From Streptomyces flavochromogenes (GTDB taxonomy: Bacteria; Actinomycetota; Actinomycetes; Streptomycetales; Streptomycetaceae), in assembly GCF_000717595.1 (NCBI RefSeq), contig NZ_JNZO01000036.1:12312-76311 (forward strand): 64,000 bases of DNA. The letters are read 5' to 3'. Below are positions 41,908-51,587 of this stretch, one piece after another. The notes beneath the pieces are model-generated. The model made no database searches, was not told where the DNA came from, and saw only the letters and a program-made list of their open reading frames with translations. The position numbers and the translations under genes are program-made. Every line of letters begins with the position of its first letter. Within the stretch, counting starts at the first letter, position 1.

Positions 41908-43353
41908 TTACGGCCGCAGGCCGTGCTCCTTCGTCGCGTCCTCGTCGACCTGCCGGTCGAGGCGCGCGTCGAAGCGGGCCAGCGGCTGCGCCGCCTGGAC
42001 GGCCGGGGCGGGGACGCCGGCCCAGGCGAGGATGCGGGCGGTGGCGTTGTTCCGCTCGGCCTCGACGAGCCCGGCGACGTTCGCACCGTGGTTGGCGCCC
42101 GGCGCCACGTACACGTAGCTGTCGCGCGCGCCCTTGCCCAGGTGGAACTTCTCGGAGCCCCACGGGTCGTTGCCGCCGTACACGAACAGCATCTTGTTCG
42201 CGTTCTTGCGGACCCAGGTGTCCACGTCACGCATCGCGTGCTGCTTGAACTTCATCGGGATCTCGCGCGGCACGAAGTTGCGCGCGGGCTGGTAGCCGTA
42301 GCGGCTCAGGCCCTTGAGGTGCGGCTGCGTGATCGTGGGCGAGCCGAGCTCGGTCGCCGCCTGGTAGTAGTACGGCGTGTACGGCTCCAGGCCCTGGTCG
42401 GTGTAGGCGGCCCAGCCGGAGTAGGCGTCGATCGTGTTGTACACCTCGTCGTCGGTGGCGGTCTTCGCGACCGGGATCTGGTCGCAGACGTCCTCGCCGT
42501 AGTACTGCCAGAAGCCCCACACGAAGTCGAGGACGACGGCCTCGAAGGCCTTGTCGAGCGTGCCGACCGTGTTGAAGGTGGCGCCCTCCGACTCGGCCCA
42601 TGCCTGGTACTTGGCCTCCAGGGGCGCGCGGCGGACGAGGGCCTCGCGCTGCAGGTTGTTCAGCCGGTCGCGGCACTCCTTGGTGCCGACGGTCTCGAAG
42701 AACCGGTCGTAGGCCGAGTCCTCGTTGTTGACCACGTCGTTCGGAGCGACGTAGGCGACGACACCGTCCATGTCACGCGGGTAGAAGCGCTCGAAGTAGG
42801 TGGCGGTCATGCCGCCCTTGGAAGCGCCGGTGGAGAGCCACTTCTGGCCGTAGATCTTCTTCAGAGCGGTGAAGATCCGGTGCTGGTCGCTGGCCGCCTG
42901 CCAGATGTCGAGCTTCGACCAGTCGGCGGGCTGCGGACGGGACGGCGTGAAGAAACGGTACTCCATGGAGACCTGGTTGCCGTCGATGATCCGCGTCGGC
43001 TCGGCGCGGCTCGGGGTGGTGCTCAGCGAGTATCCGCTGGTGCGGAAGACGGTCGGGCGGCTCGTGTCCTTGTGGAGGACGGAGATCCGCTGGTCGAACG
43101 TGCCGGCCCACGGGCGCCGGTGGTCGATCGGCTGCTTGTAGTTCAGGACGAAGAAGCGGTAGCCCGCGTACGGCTTCTCCTCGATCAGGCTCATCCCGGG
43201 GATCGCCAGGATGCGGTCCTTGATGTCCGTGCTCTGCGAGTCGACGACGGCCGTGCTGCCCGTGTCCGTGTCCGCGGCGGTAGCCACGCCGGTCGGTGCC
43301 ACGGTGCCTATGAGCACCGAAAGCGACAGCGCCCATCTCAGCGACTTGCGCAT
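41908..43353 (-). CDS. Secreted serine peptidase, S37 (PS-10)-like
   Basis: The 481-residue secreted enzyme starts with a Sec signal (MRKSLRWALSLSVLIGTVAP, cleavage near ATAADT). It has the alpha/beta-hydrolase fold of clan SC and resembles the Streptomyces PS-10/S37 and related S28 aminopeptidases: nucleophile in STGASKGGMTA, Asp in VYGGNDPWGSEKF, His in APGANHGAN. It probably removes N-terminal tripeptides or prolyl peptides extracellularly for nutrition or processing of secreted proteins. No propeptide is obvious. Start ATG at 43353 follows GGGGAGGG. Confidence 0.88.
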   Translation of the reverse strand: MRKSLRWALSLSVLIGTVAPTGVATAADTDTGSTAVVDSQSTDIKDRILAIPGMSLIEEKPYAGYRFFVLNYKQPIDHRRPWAGTFDQRISVLHKDTSRPTVFRTSGYSLSTTPSRAEPTRIIDGNQVSMEYRFFTPSRPQPADWSKLDIWQAASDQHRIFTALKKIYGQKWLSTGASKGGMTATYFERFYPRDMDGVVAYVAPNDVVNNEDSAYDRFFETVGTKECRDRLNNLQREALVRRAPLEAKYQAWAESEGATFNTVGTLDKAFEAVVLDFVWGFWQYYGEDVCDQIPVAKTATDDEVYNTIDAYSGWAAYTDQGLEPYTPYYYQAATELGSPTITQPHLKGLSRYGYQPARNFVPREIPMKFKQHAMRDVDTWVRKNANKMLFVYGGNDPWGSEKFHLGKGARDSYVYVAPGANHGANVAGLVEAERNNATARILAWAGVPAPAVQAAQPLARFDARLDRQVDEDATKEHGLRP

Positions 43354-43452
43354 TCACCCTCCCCTTGGTTCACAACGGTGTCGCGAACCTAGCGGGGGCA
43401 ACGTGTGGACCGCCAGCCCCAGTTGCTCCTTACCCTTGGACTTTCCTGTACA

Positions 43453-43878
43453 TCAGCACAGGATCCAGCCGGTGGAGGTGCCCCGCCCGGCCACCGAACC
43501 GCTCGCCCGGACACAGCGGTTGAGGGCGTGGACGGTGACGGGCCCGGCCTGGCGGTCGAACCGTCCGGCCTGGACTGCGGGCCGGCCGCCGCGCGGCTGG
43601 AGGGAGACGGCCATCGGACGGCGGGCGCCGGGGCGCTTGGCGACGGTGACGGCGCAGACGTAGTGGCGGGTGCGGTAGAGGCGGAGCTCGCCGGTGGCGA
43701 AGGTGAGGGTCCGGGTGGGGCGGCCCTGGCAGACGGAGACGGCCTCGGCCGTGCCGGCGGCGGCGCCGGGGACGAGGGTGGCCGGGGTCAGGACCAGGGC
43801 GAGGGCGGCGAGGAGCGGCGCGAGGACTCGGGCGAACAGCCGTGGGCCACGTCGTGCGTGCTGCGCGTCCATGGACAT
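43453..43878 (-). CDS. Small secreted cysteine-containing protein
   Basis: This 141-residue protein has an N-terminal signal (residues about 12-42, LARVLAPLL-type hydrophobic core ending PGAAAGTAEA). The mature part has four cysteines (VCQGR, YVCAV, NRCVRA and a C-terminal ILC) that could form two disulfides; it ends directly on Cys. I do not recognise the family, though the size and disulfide pattern recall small Streptomyces secreted inhibitors. ATG at 43878 follows GGGAGGG. It lies downstream of the 117-residue membrane protein gene on the same strand, 80 bases away. Confidence 0.75.
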   Translation of the reverse strand: MSMDAQHARRGPRLFARVLAPLLAALALVLTPATLVPGAAAGTAEAVSVCQGRPTRTLTFATGELRLYRTRHYVCAVTVAKRPGARRPMAVSLQPRGGRPAVQAGRFDRQAGPVTVHALNRCVRASGSVAGRGTSTGWILC

Positions 43879-43958
43879 GCGTTTCCCTCCCGAACGGATC
43901 GACGTACAGGCGTACGACGCACCCACCCCCGGAATGGTTGCCTCCGCTGTGGGCATCG

Positions 43959-44312
43959 CTAGGCGAACGCGGTGAGGAGGAGGAGCAGGAAGACGGCCTC
44001 GGCGCCGAGCTGGGTCCGGAGCGCCGCCCGGCGCGCCTCGGGGCGGGAGGTGCTCTGCACGGTGACGAGCGCCGCGAAGGCGATCGCCAGGGCGGCGACG
44101 TACAGGAAGCCGGGGGTGCCGTCGCAGGCCTCCCCGTAGGTGAGGCAGCGGGCGGTGTTCTCGCGGGTGAGCACGAGGATGCCGGCGAGCAGGGTCGCGG
44201 GCACGAACAGCCCCGCCCCGATCATCGAAAGCTTCCGCAGGCGCGGGCCCTCGACGTCCGGCGGGGTGATCGGGAGGGGCGAGGCGGCGCGGGGGCGGGG
44301 CTCGTGGCTCAT
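43959..44312 (-). CDS. Small integral membrane protein
   Basis: The 117-residue protein has three predicted membrane helices: about 29-49 (LSMIGAGLFVPATLLAGILV), 69-88 (FLYVAALAIAFAALVTVQS) and 100-116 (LGAEAVFLLLLLTAFA). Between the first two is a loop with two cysteines (ARCLTYGEACDG) that may form a disulfide outside the cell. No family recognised. It follows the large ABC exporter gene by 71 bases on the other side of its stop, on the same strand, so cotranscription is possible. Confidence 0.65.
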   Translation of the reverse strand: MSHEPRPRAASPLPITPPDVEGPRLRKLSMIGAGLFVPATLLAGILVLTRENTARCLTYGEACDGTPGFLYVAALAIAFAALVTVQSTSRPEARRAALRTQLGAEAVFLLLLLTAFA

Positions 44313-44383
44313 GCCCCCATCCCACCCGCCGCCCGCGCTCCCCGGTATCCGCCCGGGTACTCACCTGCCGGACGGGCGGGTAC

Positions 44384-47300
44384 TCACACCCGCTCCGGCT
44401 CCTCCTCGTCCACGGCCTCGCCGATGAACGTCCGCCACAGCGTCGCGTACCGGCCGTCCAGGGCGAGGAGCTCCTCGTGGGTGCCGTCCTCGGCGACCCG
44501 GCCGTGGTCCATGACGACCACCCGGTCGGCGCGGGCGGCGGTGGTCAGCCGGTGCGCGACGACCAGGGTCGTCCGGCGGCCGGCGAGGCGGTCGGTGGCC
44601 TGGTTGACCTGGGCCTCGGTGGCCAGGTCCAGGGCCGCCGTGGCCTCGTCGAGGAGCAGGATGTCCGGGTCGACGAGCTCGGCGCGGGCGAGGGCGATGA
44701 GCTGGCGCTGACCTGCCGAGAGGTTACGGCCCCGCTCGGCGACCTCGTGGAGGTAGCCGCCGTCGAGGGTCGCGATCATGTCGTGGGCGCCGACCGCGCG
44801 GGCCGCCGCCTCCACCTCGGCGTCGGTCGCGTCGGGACGGCCGTACGCGATGGCGTCGCGGATCGTCCCGGCGAAGAGGTACGCCTCCTGCGGGACGACG
44901 CCGAGCCGGTGCCGGTACGCGGTCAGGTCGAGGTCGCGCAGGTCGGTGCCGTCGGCGGTGACCCGGCCGCCCGTCGGGTCGTAGAACCGGGCGACCAGCT
45001 TGACCAGGGTGGACTTGCCCGCGCCGGTCTCGCCGACGAACGCGACGGTCTGACCGGCCGGGATCCGCAGGTCGATACCGGTGAGGGCGGTCTCGTCCTT
45101 CGGGGCACCGTCCTCGCCGCCGTACGCGAAGGAGACGTCCTCGAAGGCGATCTCGCCGCGCAGCGACAGCACGTCCAGGGGTGCGGGCGCGGCGGCCGTC
45201 GACGTCGGCTCCTGGAGGAGCTCCTGCATCCGCTTCAGCGAGACGGCGGCCTGCTGGTAGCCGTCGAAGACCTGCGAGAGCTGCTGCACGGGGGCGAAGA
45301 ACAGGTCGATGTAGAGGAGGTAGGCGACGAGCGCGCCGGTGGTGAGCGTGCCGCCCTCGATACGGTTCGCGCCGACGATCATGACGGCCGCGGCGGCCAC
45401 CGAGGACAGCAGGGTGACGAACGGGAAGTAGACGGAGATCAGCCACTGGCCGCGGACGCGCGCCTCGCGGTAGTGGTCGCTGCGCTCCGCGAACCGGGCG
45501 GCGCCGGACCGCTCGCGGCGGAAGGCCTGCACGATCCGCAGGCCGGAGACGGACTCCTGGAGGTCGGCGTTGACGACGCTGATCCGCTCGCGCGCCAGCT
45601 CGTACGCCTTCACGCTGGAGCGGCGGAAGTAGTACGTGGCGACGGCGAGGACCGGCAGGGTCGCGAAGACCACCAGGGCGAGCTGGAGGTCGAGCACGAG
45701 CAGCGCGACCATGATCCCGAAGAAGGTCACGACGGAGACGAAGGCGGTGACCAGGCCTGTCTGCAGGAACGTCGACAGGGCGTCCACGTCCGTGGTCATC
45801 CTGGTCATGATCCGGCCGGTGAGCTCGCGCTCGTAGTAGTCGAGACCGAGCCGCTGGAGCTGGGCGAAGATCTTCAGGCGGAGCGCGTAGAGGACCCGCT
45901 CGCCGGTTCGGCCGGTCATCCGGGTCTCGGCGGTCTGCGCGACCCACTGCACGAGCACGGTGACCAGGGCCAGCGCGGAGGCCGCCCAGACGGCGCCGAT
46001 CGCGAGCCGGTTCACGCCCTCGTCGATGCCGTGCCGGATCAGGACCGGGAGCAGCAGGCCCGCGCCCGCGTCGAGGGCGACCAGGCCCAGGCTGATGAGC
46101 AGCGGGGCGCCGAAGCCGCGGAGCAGCCGGCGCAGACCGTAGCTGTCCTCGGGCGAGACGGCGCGGGCCTCGTCGATGCCGGGGGTGTCGGTGGCGGGCG
46201 GCAGGGCCTCGACGGCGGCGAGCAGCTCGGGAGTGGCCCCGGGCGCGTCGCTCTCCCGGTCGGTGGTCTCGTCCCGTACCCACAGGGTGGGGGTGAGGCC
46301 GCGCTCGGCGTCGAACTCGGCGTCGAGTTCGGCCCGCAGGGTGCGGTCCTCGGGGAGCTCGGCCGGGGTGAGGTGGCCGGGCGAGACGGCACCCAGCTCG
46401 TCGGGGTCGGTGAGCAGGCGGCGGAAGAGCGGGGAGCGCTCCTCCAGCTCGGCGTGGGTGCCGATGTCGGCGAGCCGGCCGTCGTCCAGGACGGCGATGC
46501 GGTCGGCGAGGCCCAGGGTGGAGCGGCGGTGCGCGATGAGCAGGGTCGTACGGCCCGCCATCACGGCCTTCAGGGCCTCGTGGATCTCGTGCTCGACCTT
46601 GGCGTCGACGGCGGAGGTGGCGTCGTCGAGGAGGAGCAGCCGGGGGTCGGTGAGGATCGCGCGGGCGAGGGCGACGCGCTGGCGCTGGCCGCCGGAGAGG
46701 GTGAGGCCGTGCTCGCCGACCTTGGTGTCGTACCCGTCGGGCAGCTCGGCGATGAAACGGTCCGCCTGGGCGGCGCGGGCGGCCGCCTCGATCTGTTCCC
46801 GGGTGGCCTCCGGGAAGCCGTACGCGATGTTGGCGCGGACGGTGTCGGAGAAGAGGAAGGAGTCCTCGGGGACGAGGCCGATCGCGGCGCGCAGCGAGTC
46901 CAGGGTGAGCTCGCGGACGTCGTGGCCGCCGACGAGGACGGCGCCGTGGGTGACGTCGTAGAACCGCGGGAGGAGCAGGGAGACGGTGGACTTGCCGGAA
47001 CCGGAGGCCCCGACGACGGCGACGGTCTCTCCGGCACGGATCTCCAGCGAGAACCCGTCGAGGACGGGGTGCCCGTCGTCGTAGGCGAACGAGACGTCGT
47101 CGAACTCGACGGTGGCGGGCGCGTCGGCGGGCAGCTCCTTGGTCCCGTCCGTGATGACGGGCTCGGTGTCGACGAGGTCGAGGACCCGCTCGACGCCGGC
47201 GCGGGCCTGCTGGCCCACGGTGAGGACCATGGCGAGCATGCGGACCGGGCCGACGAGGGAGGCCAGGTAGGCGGAGAAGGCGACGAAGGTGCCGAGGGTG

Positions 47301-48127
47301 ATCTGGCCGCGGTAGGCGAGCCAGCCGCCGAGGGCGAGGACGGCGACCTGGCCGAGGGCGGGGACGGCCTGGAGGGCCGGGGTGTAGCGCGAGTTCAGCC
47401 GGATCGTCCGCAGCCGGCCGGCGAACAGCTTCCGCCCGGCCTCGCGGATCTTGCCGGTCTCCTGGTCCTCCTGGCCGAAGCCCTTGACGACCCGGACGCC
47501 GGTCACGGCCCCGTCGACGACCCCGGCGACGGCCGCGGCCTGCTGCTGCGCGTGCCAGGTGGCGGGGTGGAGGCGGGTACGGCTGCGCTTGGCGATGACC
47601 CAGAGGGCGGGGGCGACGGCGAGGGCGACGAGGGTGAGCGGGAGGGACAGCCAGGCCATGACGCCCAGCGAGATGAGGAAGAGCAGCACGTTCCCGACGG
47701 TCATCGGGAGCATGAAGAGAAGCCCCTGGATCAGCTGGAGGTCGCTGGTGGCCCGCCCGATGACCTGGCCGGTCGACAGCTCGTCCTGCCGCCGCCCGTC
47801 GAGCCGGGTGATGGTGGCGTACATGTCGGTACGCAGGTCGTGCTGGACGTCGAGGGCGAGACGGCCGCCGTAGTAGCGGCGGACGTAGGTGAGGGCGTAG
47901 ACGACGACGGCGGCGCCGATGAGGAGGCCGGTCCAGACGGCGAGGTCCCGGGTCTTCGTCCCGATGACGTCGTCGATGATCACCTTGGTGACCAGCGGCA
48001 CCAGGGCGAGCACGGCCATGCCGGCCAGCGAGGACCCGAGGGCGAGCAACGTGTTCGCCTTGTACCGCCACGCGTACCCGGCGAGCCTGCGCGCCCAGCC
48101 CTGCTGTTTTTCCCCGACCGCCGCCAC
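44384..48127 (-). CDS. Fused double ABC exporter (TMD-NBD-TMD-NBD)
   Basis: The 1247-residue protein is two half-exporters in one chain. Half 1: six helices (about 20-300), Walker A GASGSGKST near 375, signature LSGGQ, Walker B LLLLDDATSAVD. Half 2: six helices (about 700-970), Walker A GETGAGKST near 1045, signature LSAGQ, Walker B LLLDEATAALD. The first ATPase has Asp in place of the catalytic Glu (DDATS), so one of the two ATP sites is degenerate, as in heterodimeric multidrug exporters. GTG start at 48127 follows GGGAGG. Probably a lipid or drug exporter; no linked regulator. Confidence 0.93.
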   Translation of the reverse strand: MAAVGEKQQGWARRLAGYAWRYKANTLLALGSSLAGMAVLALVPLVTKVIIDDVIGTKTRDLAVWTGLLIGAAVVVYALTYVRRYYGGRLALDVQHDLRTDMYATITRLDGRRQDELSTGQVIGRATSDLQLIQGLLFMLPMTVGNVLLFLISLGVMAWLSLPLTLVALAVAPALWVIAKRSRTRLHPATWHAQQQAAAVAGVVDGAVTGVRVVKGFGQEDQETGKIREAGRKLFAGRLRTIRLNSRYTPALQAVPALGQVAVLALGGWLAYRGQITLGTFVAFSAYLASLVGPVRMLAMVLTVGQQARAGVERVLDLVDTEPVITDGTKELPADAPATVEFDDVSFAYDDGHPVLDGFSLEIRAGETVAVVGASGSGKSTVSLLLPRFYDVTHGAVLVGGHDVRELTLDSLRAAIGLVPEDSFLFSDTVRANIAYGFPEATREQIEAAARAAQADRFIAELPDGYDTKVGEHGLTLSGGQRQRVALARAILTDPRLLLLDDATSAVDAKVEHEIHEALKAVMAGRTTLLIAHRRSTLGLADRIAVLDDGRLADIGTHAELEERSPLFRRLLTDPDELGAVSPGHLTPAELPEDRTLRAELDAEFDAERGLTPTLWVRDETTDRESDAPGATPELLAAVEALPPATDTPGIDEARAVSPEDSYGLRRLLRGFGAPLLISLGLVALDAGAGLLLPVLIRHGIDEGVNRLAIGAVWAASALALVTVLVQWVAQTAETRMTGRTGERVLYALRLKIFAQLQRLGLDYYERELTGRIMTRMTTDVDALSTFLQTGLVTAFVSVVTFFGIMVALLVLDLQLALVVFATLPVLAVATYYFRRSSVKAYELARERISVVNADLQESVSGLRIVQAFRRERSGAARFAERSDHYREARVRGQWLISVYFPFVTLLSSVAAAAVMIVGANRIEGGTLTTGALVAYLLYIDLFFAPVQQLSQVFDGYQQAAVSLKRMQELLQEPTSTAAAPAPLDVLSLRGEIAFEDVSFAYGGEDGAPKDETALTGIDLRIPAGQTVAFVGETGAGKSTLVKLVARFYDPTGGRVTADGTDLRDLDLTAYRHRLGVVPQEAYLFAGTIRDAIAYGRPDATDAEVEAAARAVGAHDMIATLDGGYLHEVAERGRNLSAGQRQLIALARAELVDPDILLLDEATAALDLATEAQVNQATDRLAGRRTTLVVAHRLTTAARADRVVVMDHGRVAEDGTHEELLALDGRYATLWRTFIGEAVDEEEPERV

Positions 48128-48247
48128 GAGTGGCCTCCCGTTCGTCCTGCTCTACCGGAAGCCCCAACACGGGTGGGCTGCGATTTCATCCCGCGGCAAC
48201 AAACCGGGGCGAGGTTTCGTCCGTAGGTCCCGCGGGGGCGGGACCGT

Positions 48248-48259
48248 GGTCCTAGGACC
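48248..48259. promoter_or_regulatory. Palindrome between the ABC exporter and a hypothetical gene
   Basis: GGTCCTAGGACC is a perfect 12-base palindrome in the 242-base divergent region, 121 bases from the ABC exporter start and 111 from the hypothetical gene start. Operator function is only a suggestion. Confidence 0.4.
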
Positions 48260-48369
48260 CCTCCGCGGAGGAGGACCCGGCACGAGGCGGGAAGGGGGGG
48301 CGGCAGTGGGTAGAGAAGCCGGGGGGCCGTCGTCGGGCGGCCCGCGGGTGGTGGAGAAAGGGGCCGTAC

Positions 48370-48744
48370 GTGGCGCGGGTCGAGGACGGCAGACCGTACG
48401 GGTGGGGGCAGCTGTACGCGGCGCTGCTCACGATCAAGGGGCTGGCGGAGGCCGGGCGGGTCGAGCCGGTGTCCGCCCGGCAGCTGGAGCGGACGGCGGG
48501 GAATCCCCGCAACATCTGCTGGCAGCTCCTGGGAGAGGCCGGACACCAGGCGTTCCTCGCGCGGGAGCGGGGCGGGACCGTCGCCGACGCGGCCGTGGTG
48601 GTCATGACCGACGCGGTCGGGCTGATACCCGCACGGCGTGAGTCCCGGAGCGGACTGAAGCAGCAGGAGGCGAAGGAGTTCCGGCAGGGGTACGAGGCGC
48701 GGCTCGCCGTGTACCGCAAGGAGTGGGAGGGACTCGTCGGGTGA
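48370..48744 (+). CDS. Hypothetical protein
   Basis: The 124-residue protein is hydrophilic and probably mostly helical, with no signal peptide or membrane segment. Notable stretches are YGWGQLYAALLTIKGLAEAG near the N-terminus, TAGNPRNICWQLLGEAGHQA in the middle and EFRQGYEARLAVYRKEWEGL at the end. I do not recognise the family. GTG start at 48370 after GGAGAAAGGGG; codon use is normal for the region. It is divergent from the ABC exporter and convergent with the ThDP enzyme, with a strong hairpin at its 3' end, so it is a single-gene unit. Confidence 0.65.
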   Translation: MARVEDGRPYGWGQLYAALLTIKGLAEAGRVEPVSARQLERTAGNPRNICWQLLGEAGHQAFLARERGGTVADAAVVVMTDAVGLIPARRESRSGLKQQEAKEFRQGYEARLAVYRKEWEGLVG

Positions 48745-48752
48745 CGCGGGCG

Positions 48753-48786
48753 GGCCTGCCGCCCCGGTGAACGGGGGCGGCAGGCC
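48753..48786. terminator. 13-base-pair perfect hairpin between converging genes
   Basis: GGCCTGCCGCCCC (48753-48765) pairs perfectly with 48774-48786, between the hypothetical gene (+) and the ThDP enzyme gene (-). Confidence 0.8.
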
Positions 48787-48795
48787 GTGCGGCCG

Positions 48796-50478
48796 TCAGA
48801 GGTGCGTCGGCTCGAACATGCGGAGGAGGGCCGGGAGGACGACCACCGACGGGCCCGGCGTCGCGAGGGACTTCGCGAGGTCCGTCGTCAGGGATTCCGG
48901 GGTCGTCAGGGTCGCCGGGACGCCGAAGGACTCCGCCAGGGCGACGAAGTCGGGGCGGGCCAGCTCCGTGCCCGTGGCCTCGCCGAACGCGCCCGTCATG
49001 TACTCGCGCAGGATGCCGTAGCCGCCGTCGTCCACGATCAGCCACGTCACGTCGAGGCCGTACTGCTTCGCCGTCGCCAGCTCCGCGATCGAGTACATCG
49101 CGCCGCCGTCGCCGGACACCGCGAGCACCGGCCGGCTCGGGTCCGCCGCCGCCGCGCCGAGCGCCGCCGGGAAGCCGTAGCCGAGGCCGCCCGCGCCCTG
49201 CGCGGAGTGCATCGTGTTCGGGTGCTTCGCGTCGAAGGCCGACCACGCCCAGTACGCCAGGATCGTCATGTCCCAGAAGCTCGGGGACCGCTCCGGGAGC
49301 GCCTCCCGTACCGCCGCGACGATCCGCTGCTCCAGACCCAGGTCCTGCGCCGCGATCCGGTCCCGGACCTTCGTCAGGACGGCCGAGACCCGCTCGGCAG
49401 CGGTGACGTCCCGGCGCTCCGGAACCGTCTCCAGGAGCGCCTGGAGCGCGAGCCGGGCATCCGCGTGGATGCCGAGCGCCGGGTGGTTGGACTCCAGCTT
49501 CCCGGCGTCCGCCTCGATCTGGATCACCCGGCCGCGCGGCGCGAACGTGTGGTAGTTCGAGGACAGCTCCCCGAGCCCCGAGCCGACGACGAGCAGGACG
49601 TCCGCGTCCTCCAGGAAGTCGGTGGTGTGCCGGTCCTCCAGCCAGGACTGCAGCGACAGCGGGTGCTCCCAGGGGAACGCGCCCTTGCCGCCGAAGGTCG
49701 TCACCACGGGGATGTCGAGCCGCTCCGCGAGCGCGAGCAGCTTGCCCGAGGCGTCGGAGCGGACGACCCCGCCGCCCGCGATGATCGCCGGGCGCTCGGC
49801 GTTCGCCAGGAGGTGCGCGGCGACCGCCGTCAGCTCGGGGCGCGGGGCGACGTCCTCGGGCGTCGCGTCCATCGCCGTCACCACCGGCAGGGCGGTCTCC
49901 GCGAGGAGGACGTCCTGCGGGATCTCCACCCAGACCGGCCCGTGCGGGGCGGTGAGCGCCGACTCCCAGGCCGCGGCGATGGCCGACGGGATCTGGGACT
50001 GCGTACGGACGGTGTGGACCGACTTCACGATGTCCCGGAAGGACGCCTGCTGGTCGCGCAGCTCGTGCAGGTAGCCGTGCCGGCCGCCGCCGAGGCCGGC
50101 CACCGGGATCTGGCTGCCGATCGCGAGGACGGGCGCGGAGGCGGCGGCCGCCTCCTGGAGCGCGGCGAGCGACATGAGCGCGCCGGGGCCGGTGGAGAGC
50201 AGCAGCGGGGCGGCCTCGCCGGTGATCCGGCCGTAGGCGTCGGCGGCGAAGCCCGCGTTGTTCTCGACGCGGAGGCCGACGTACCGGAGGGAGGAGCGGC
50301 GCAGGGCGTCGAACATGCCGAGGGCGTGCTGGCCGGGGAGGCCGAAGACGGTGGTGGCGCCGAGGCCGGTGAGGGTCTCGACGACGAGGTCACCGCCGTT
50401 GCGGCCCTTCGGCGGGTTGAGCGCGGCGGTGGTCTGCGCCTCCGTGGGGCGCAGGACCAGGTCGTGGTCGTGGGTCAT
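48796..50478 (-). CDS. Thiamine-diphosphate-dependent enzyme, candidate 2-ketoarginine decarboxylase
   Basis: This 560-residue enzyme is of the acetolactate-synthase/decarboxylase superfamily. The catalytic Glu is in GLRVENNAGFAADAYGR, and the diphosphate motif begins GDGGAMYSIAELATAKQYG and ends in DDGG rather than the usual NN. It is annotated in relatives only as an acetolactate synthase-like protein, but there is no small regulatory subunit. Neighbours are a ureohydrolase and a sodium symporter, which fits the AruI (2-ketoarginine decarboxylase) role in the arginine transaminase pathway; AruI is of similar length. The ATG at 50478 follows AGAGGGACC. Substrate assignment is inference. Confidence 0.8.
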   Translation of the reverse strand: MTHDHDLVLRPTEAQTTAALNPPKGRNGGDLVVETLTGLGATTVFGLPGQHALGMFDALRRSSLRYVGLRVENNAGFAADAYGRITGEAAPLLLSTGPGALMSLAALQEAAAASAPVLAIGSQIPVAGLGGGRHGYLHELRDQQASFRDIVKSVHTVRTQSQIPSAIAAAWESALTAPHGPVWVEIPQDVLLAETALPVVTAMDATPEDVAPRPELTAVAAHLLANAERPAIIAGGGVVRSDASGKLLALAERLDIPVVTTFGGKGAFPWEHPLSLQSWLEDRHTTDFLEDADVLLVVGSGLGELSSNYHTFAPRGRVIQIEADAGKLESNHPALGIHADARLALQALLETVPERRDVTAAERVSAVLTKVRDRIAAQDLGLEQRIVAAVREALPERSPSFWDMTILAYWAWSAFDAKHPNTMHSAQGAGGLGYGFPAALGAAAADPSRPVLAVSGDGGAMYSIAELATAKQYGLDVTWLIVDDGGYGILREYMTGAFGEATGTELARPDFVALAESFGVPATLTTPESLTTDLAKSLATPGPSVVVLPALLRMFEPTHL

Positions 50479-50540
50479 GAGGTCCCTCTGGGCGTGGCTC
50501 GGTGGTCGGGTGCGGGCCGGTGGGCACAACCTGCGACAAC

Positions 50541-50570
50541 GGCCGGGCGCGGCGCAAGCCGCGCCCGGCC
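50541..50570. terminator. 13-base-pair hairpin with GCAA loop after the ureohydrolase gene
   Basis: GGCCGGGCGCGGC (50541-50553) pairs perfectly with 50558-50570 across a GCAA tetraloop. It lies seven bases beyond the ureohydrolase stop and before the ThDP gene on the same strand, so it should reduce read-through between them. Confidence 0.8.
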
Positions 50571-50576
50571 GGGGTC

Positions 50577-51554
50577 CTACTTCGCCGCGCGGCTCTCGGC
50601 GATCTGGCGGGACATGATCGTCGTCAGTTCGTACGCCGTGTGGGAGGCGGCGACCGCGGTGATCTCGGCGTGGTCGTAGGCCGGGGCGACCTCGACGACG
50701 TCCGCCGACACCAGGTTGCAGGAGGAGAGGCCGCGGAGGATCTCCAGGAGCTCGCGGGAGGTCATGCCGCCCGCCTCCGGGGTGCCGGTGCCGGGCGCGT
50801 GGGCCGGGTCGAGGCAGTCGATGTCGATGGAGATGTACAGCGGGCGGTCGCCGATGCGCTGGCGCAGCTGGTCGGCGACCTCGTCGGCGCCGCGGCGGTA
50901 GATGTCCGCCGAGGTGACGATGCCGAAGCCCATCTTCTCGTCGTCGGTGAGGTCCTGCTTGCCGTACAGCGGGCCGCGGGTGCCGACGTGGGAGAGCGCC
51001 TCGGTGTCGAGGATGCCCTCCTCGACGGCGCGGCGGAACGGGGTGCCGTGGGTGTACTCGGCGCCGAAGTACGTGTCCCAGGTGTCGAGGTGCGCGTCGA
51101 AGTGGAGCAGGGCGACGGGGCCGTGCTTCTTGGCGACGGAGCGGAGCAGCGGCAGCGCGATGGTGTGGTCGCCGCCGAGGGTCATCATGCGGGCGCCGGA
51201 GTTCAGCAGGTCGTCCGCCGCGGCCTCGATCGTCTCGACGGCCTCGTTGATGTTGAAGGGGTTGGCGGCGATGTCACCGGCGTCCGCGACCTGGGCGAGG
51301 GCGAACGGGGAGGCGTCCTGCGCCGGGTTGTACGGGCGGAGCAGGCGGGAGGCCTCGCGGATGGCGTTGCCGCCGAAGCGGGCGCCGGGGCGGTAGGAGA
51401 CGCCGCTGTCGAAGGGGACGCCGACCACGGCGATGTCGGCGGTGCCGACCTCGTCGAGTCGCGGCAGCCGGGCGAACGTCGCGGGACCGGCGTACCGCGG
51501 GATGCGGGACGAGTCGATCGGGCCGCGCGGGGTGTTCTGGTCGCTGCTGCTCAT
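50577..51554 (-). CDS. speB: Ureohydrolase of the agmatinase/guanidinobutyrase family
   Basis: The 325-residue Mn2+-dependent enzyme hydrolyses a guanidino compound to urea and an amine. All metal-site motifs are present: [20 protein letters not shown], and [19 protein letters not shown]; the [11 protein letters not shown] loop contacts the guanidino substrate in this family. Agmatinase (SpeB) and 4-guanidinobutyrase (GbuA) cannot be told apart by these motifs. The adjacent symporter, ThDP enzyme and PucR regulator favour guanidinobutyrate from arginine catabolism. Start ATG at 51554 with CAGGAGGACC upstream. Hairpins lie on both sides of the gene. Confidence 0.92.
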   Translation of the reverse strand: MSSSDQNTPRGPIDSSRIPRYAGPATFARLPRLDEVGTADIAVVGVPFDSGVSYRPGARFGGNAIREASRLLRPYNPAQDASPFALAQVADAGDIAANPFNINEAVETIEAAADDLLNSGARMMTLGGDHTIALPLLRSVAKKHGPVALLHFDAHLDTWDTYFGAEYTHGTPFRRAVEEGILDTEALSHVGTRGPLYGKQDLTDDEKMGFGIVTSADIYRRGADEVADQLRQRIGDRPLYISIDIDCLDPAHAPGTGTPEAGGMTSRELLEILRGLSSCNLVSADVVEVAPAYDHAEITAVAASHTAYELTTIMSRQIAESRAAK

Positions 51555-51587
51555 GGTCGGGTCCTCCTGGGGTGTATCGGTGGGGGT

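Noticed and set aside
44477..48226. A very long open frame on the plus strand opposite the ABC exporter
   Set aside because: Composition (Gly, Asp, Glu, Val, Arg only) is that of the antisense of a high-G+C gene; the minus-strand product has clear ABC motifs.
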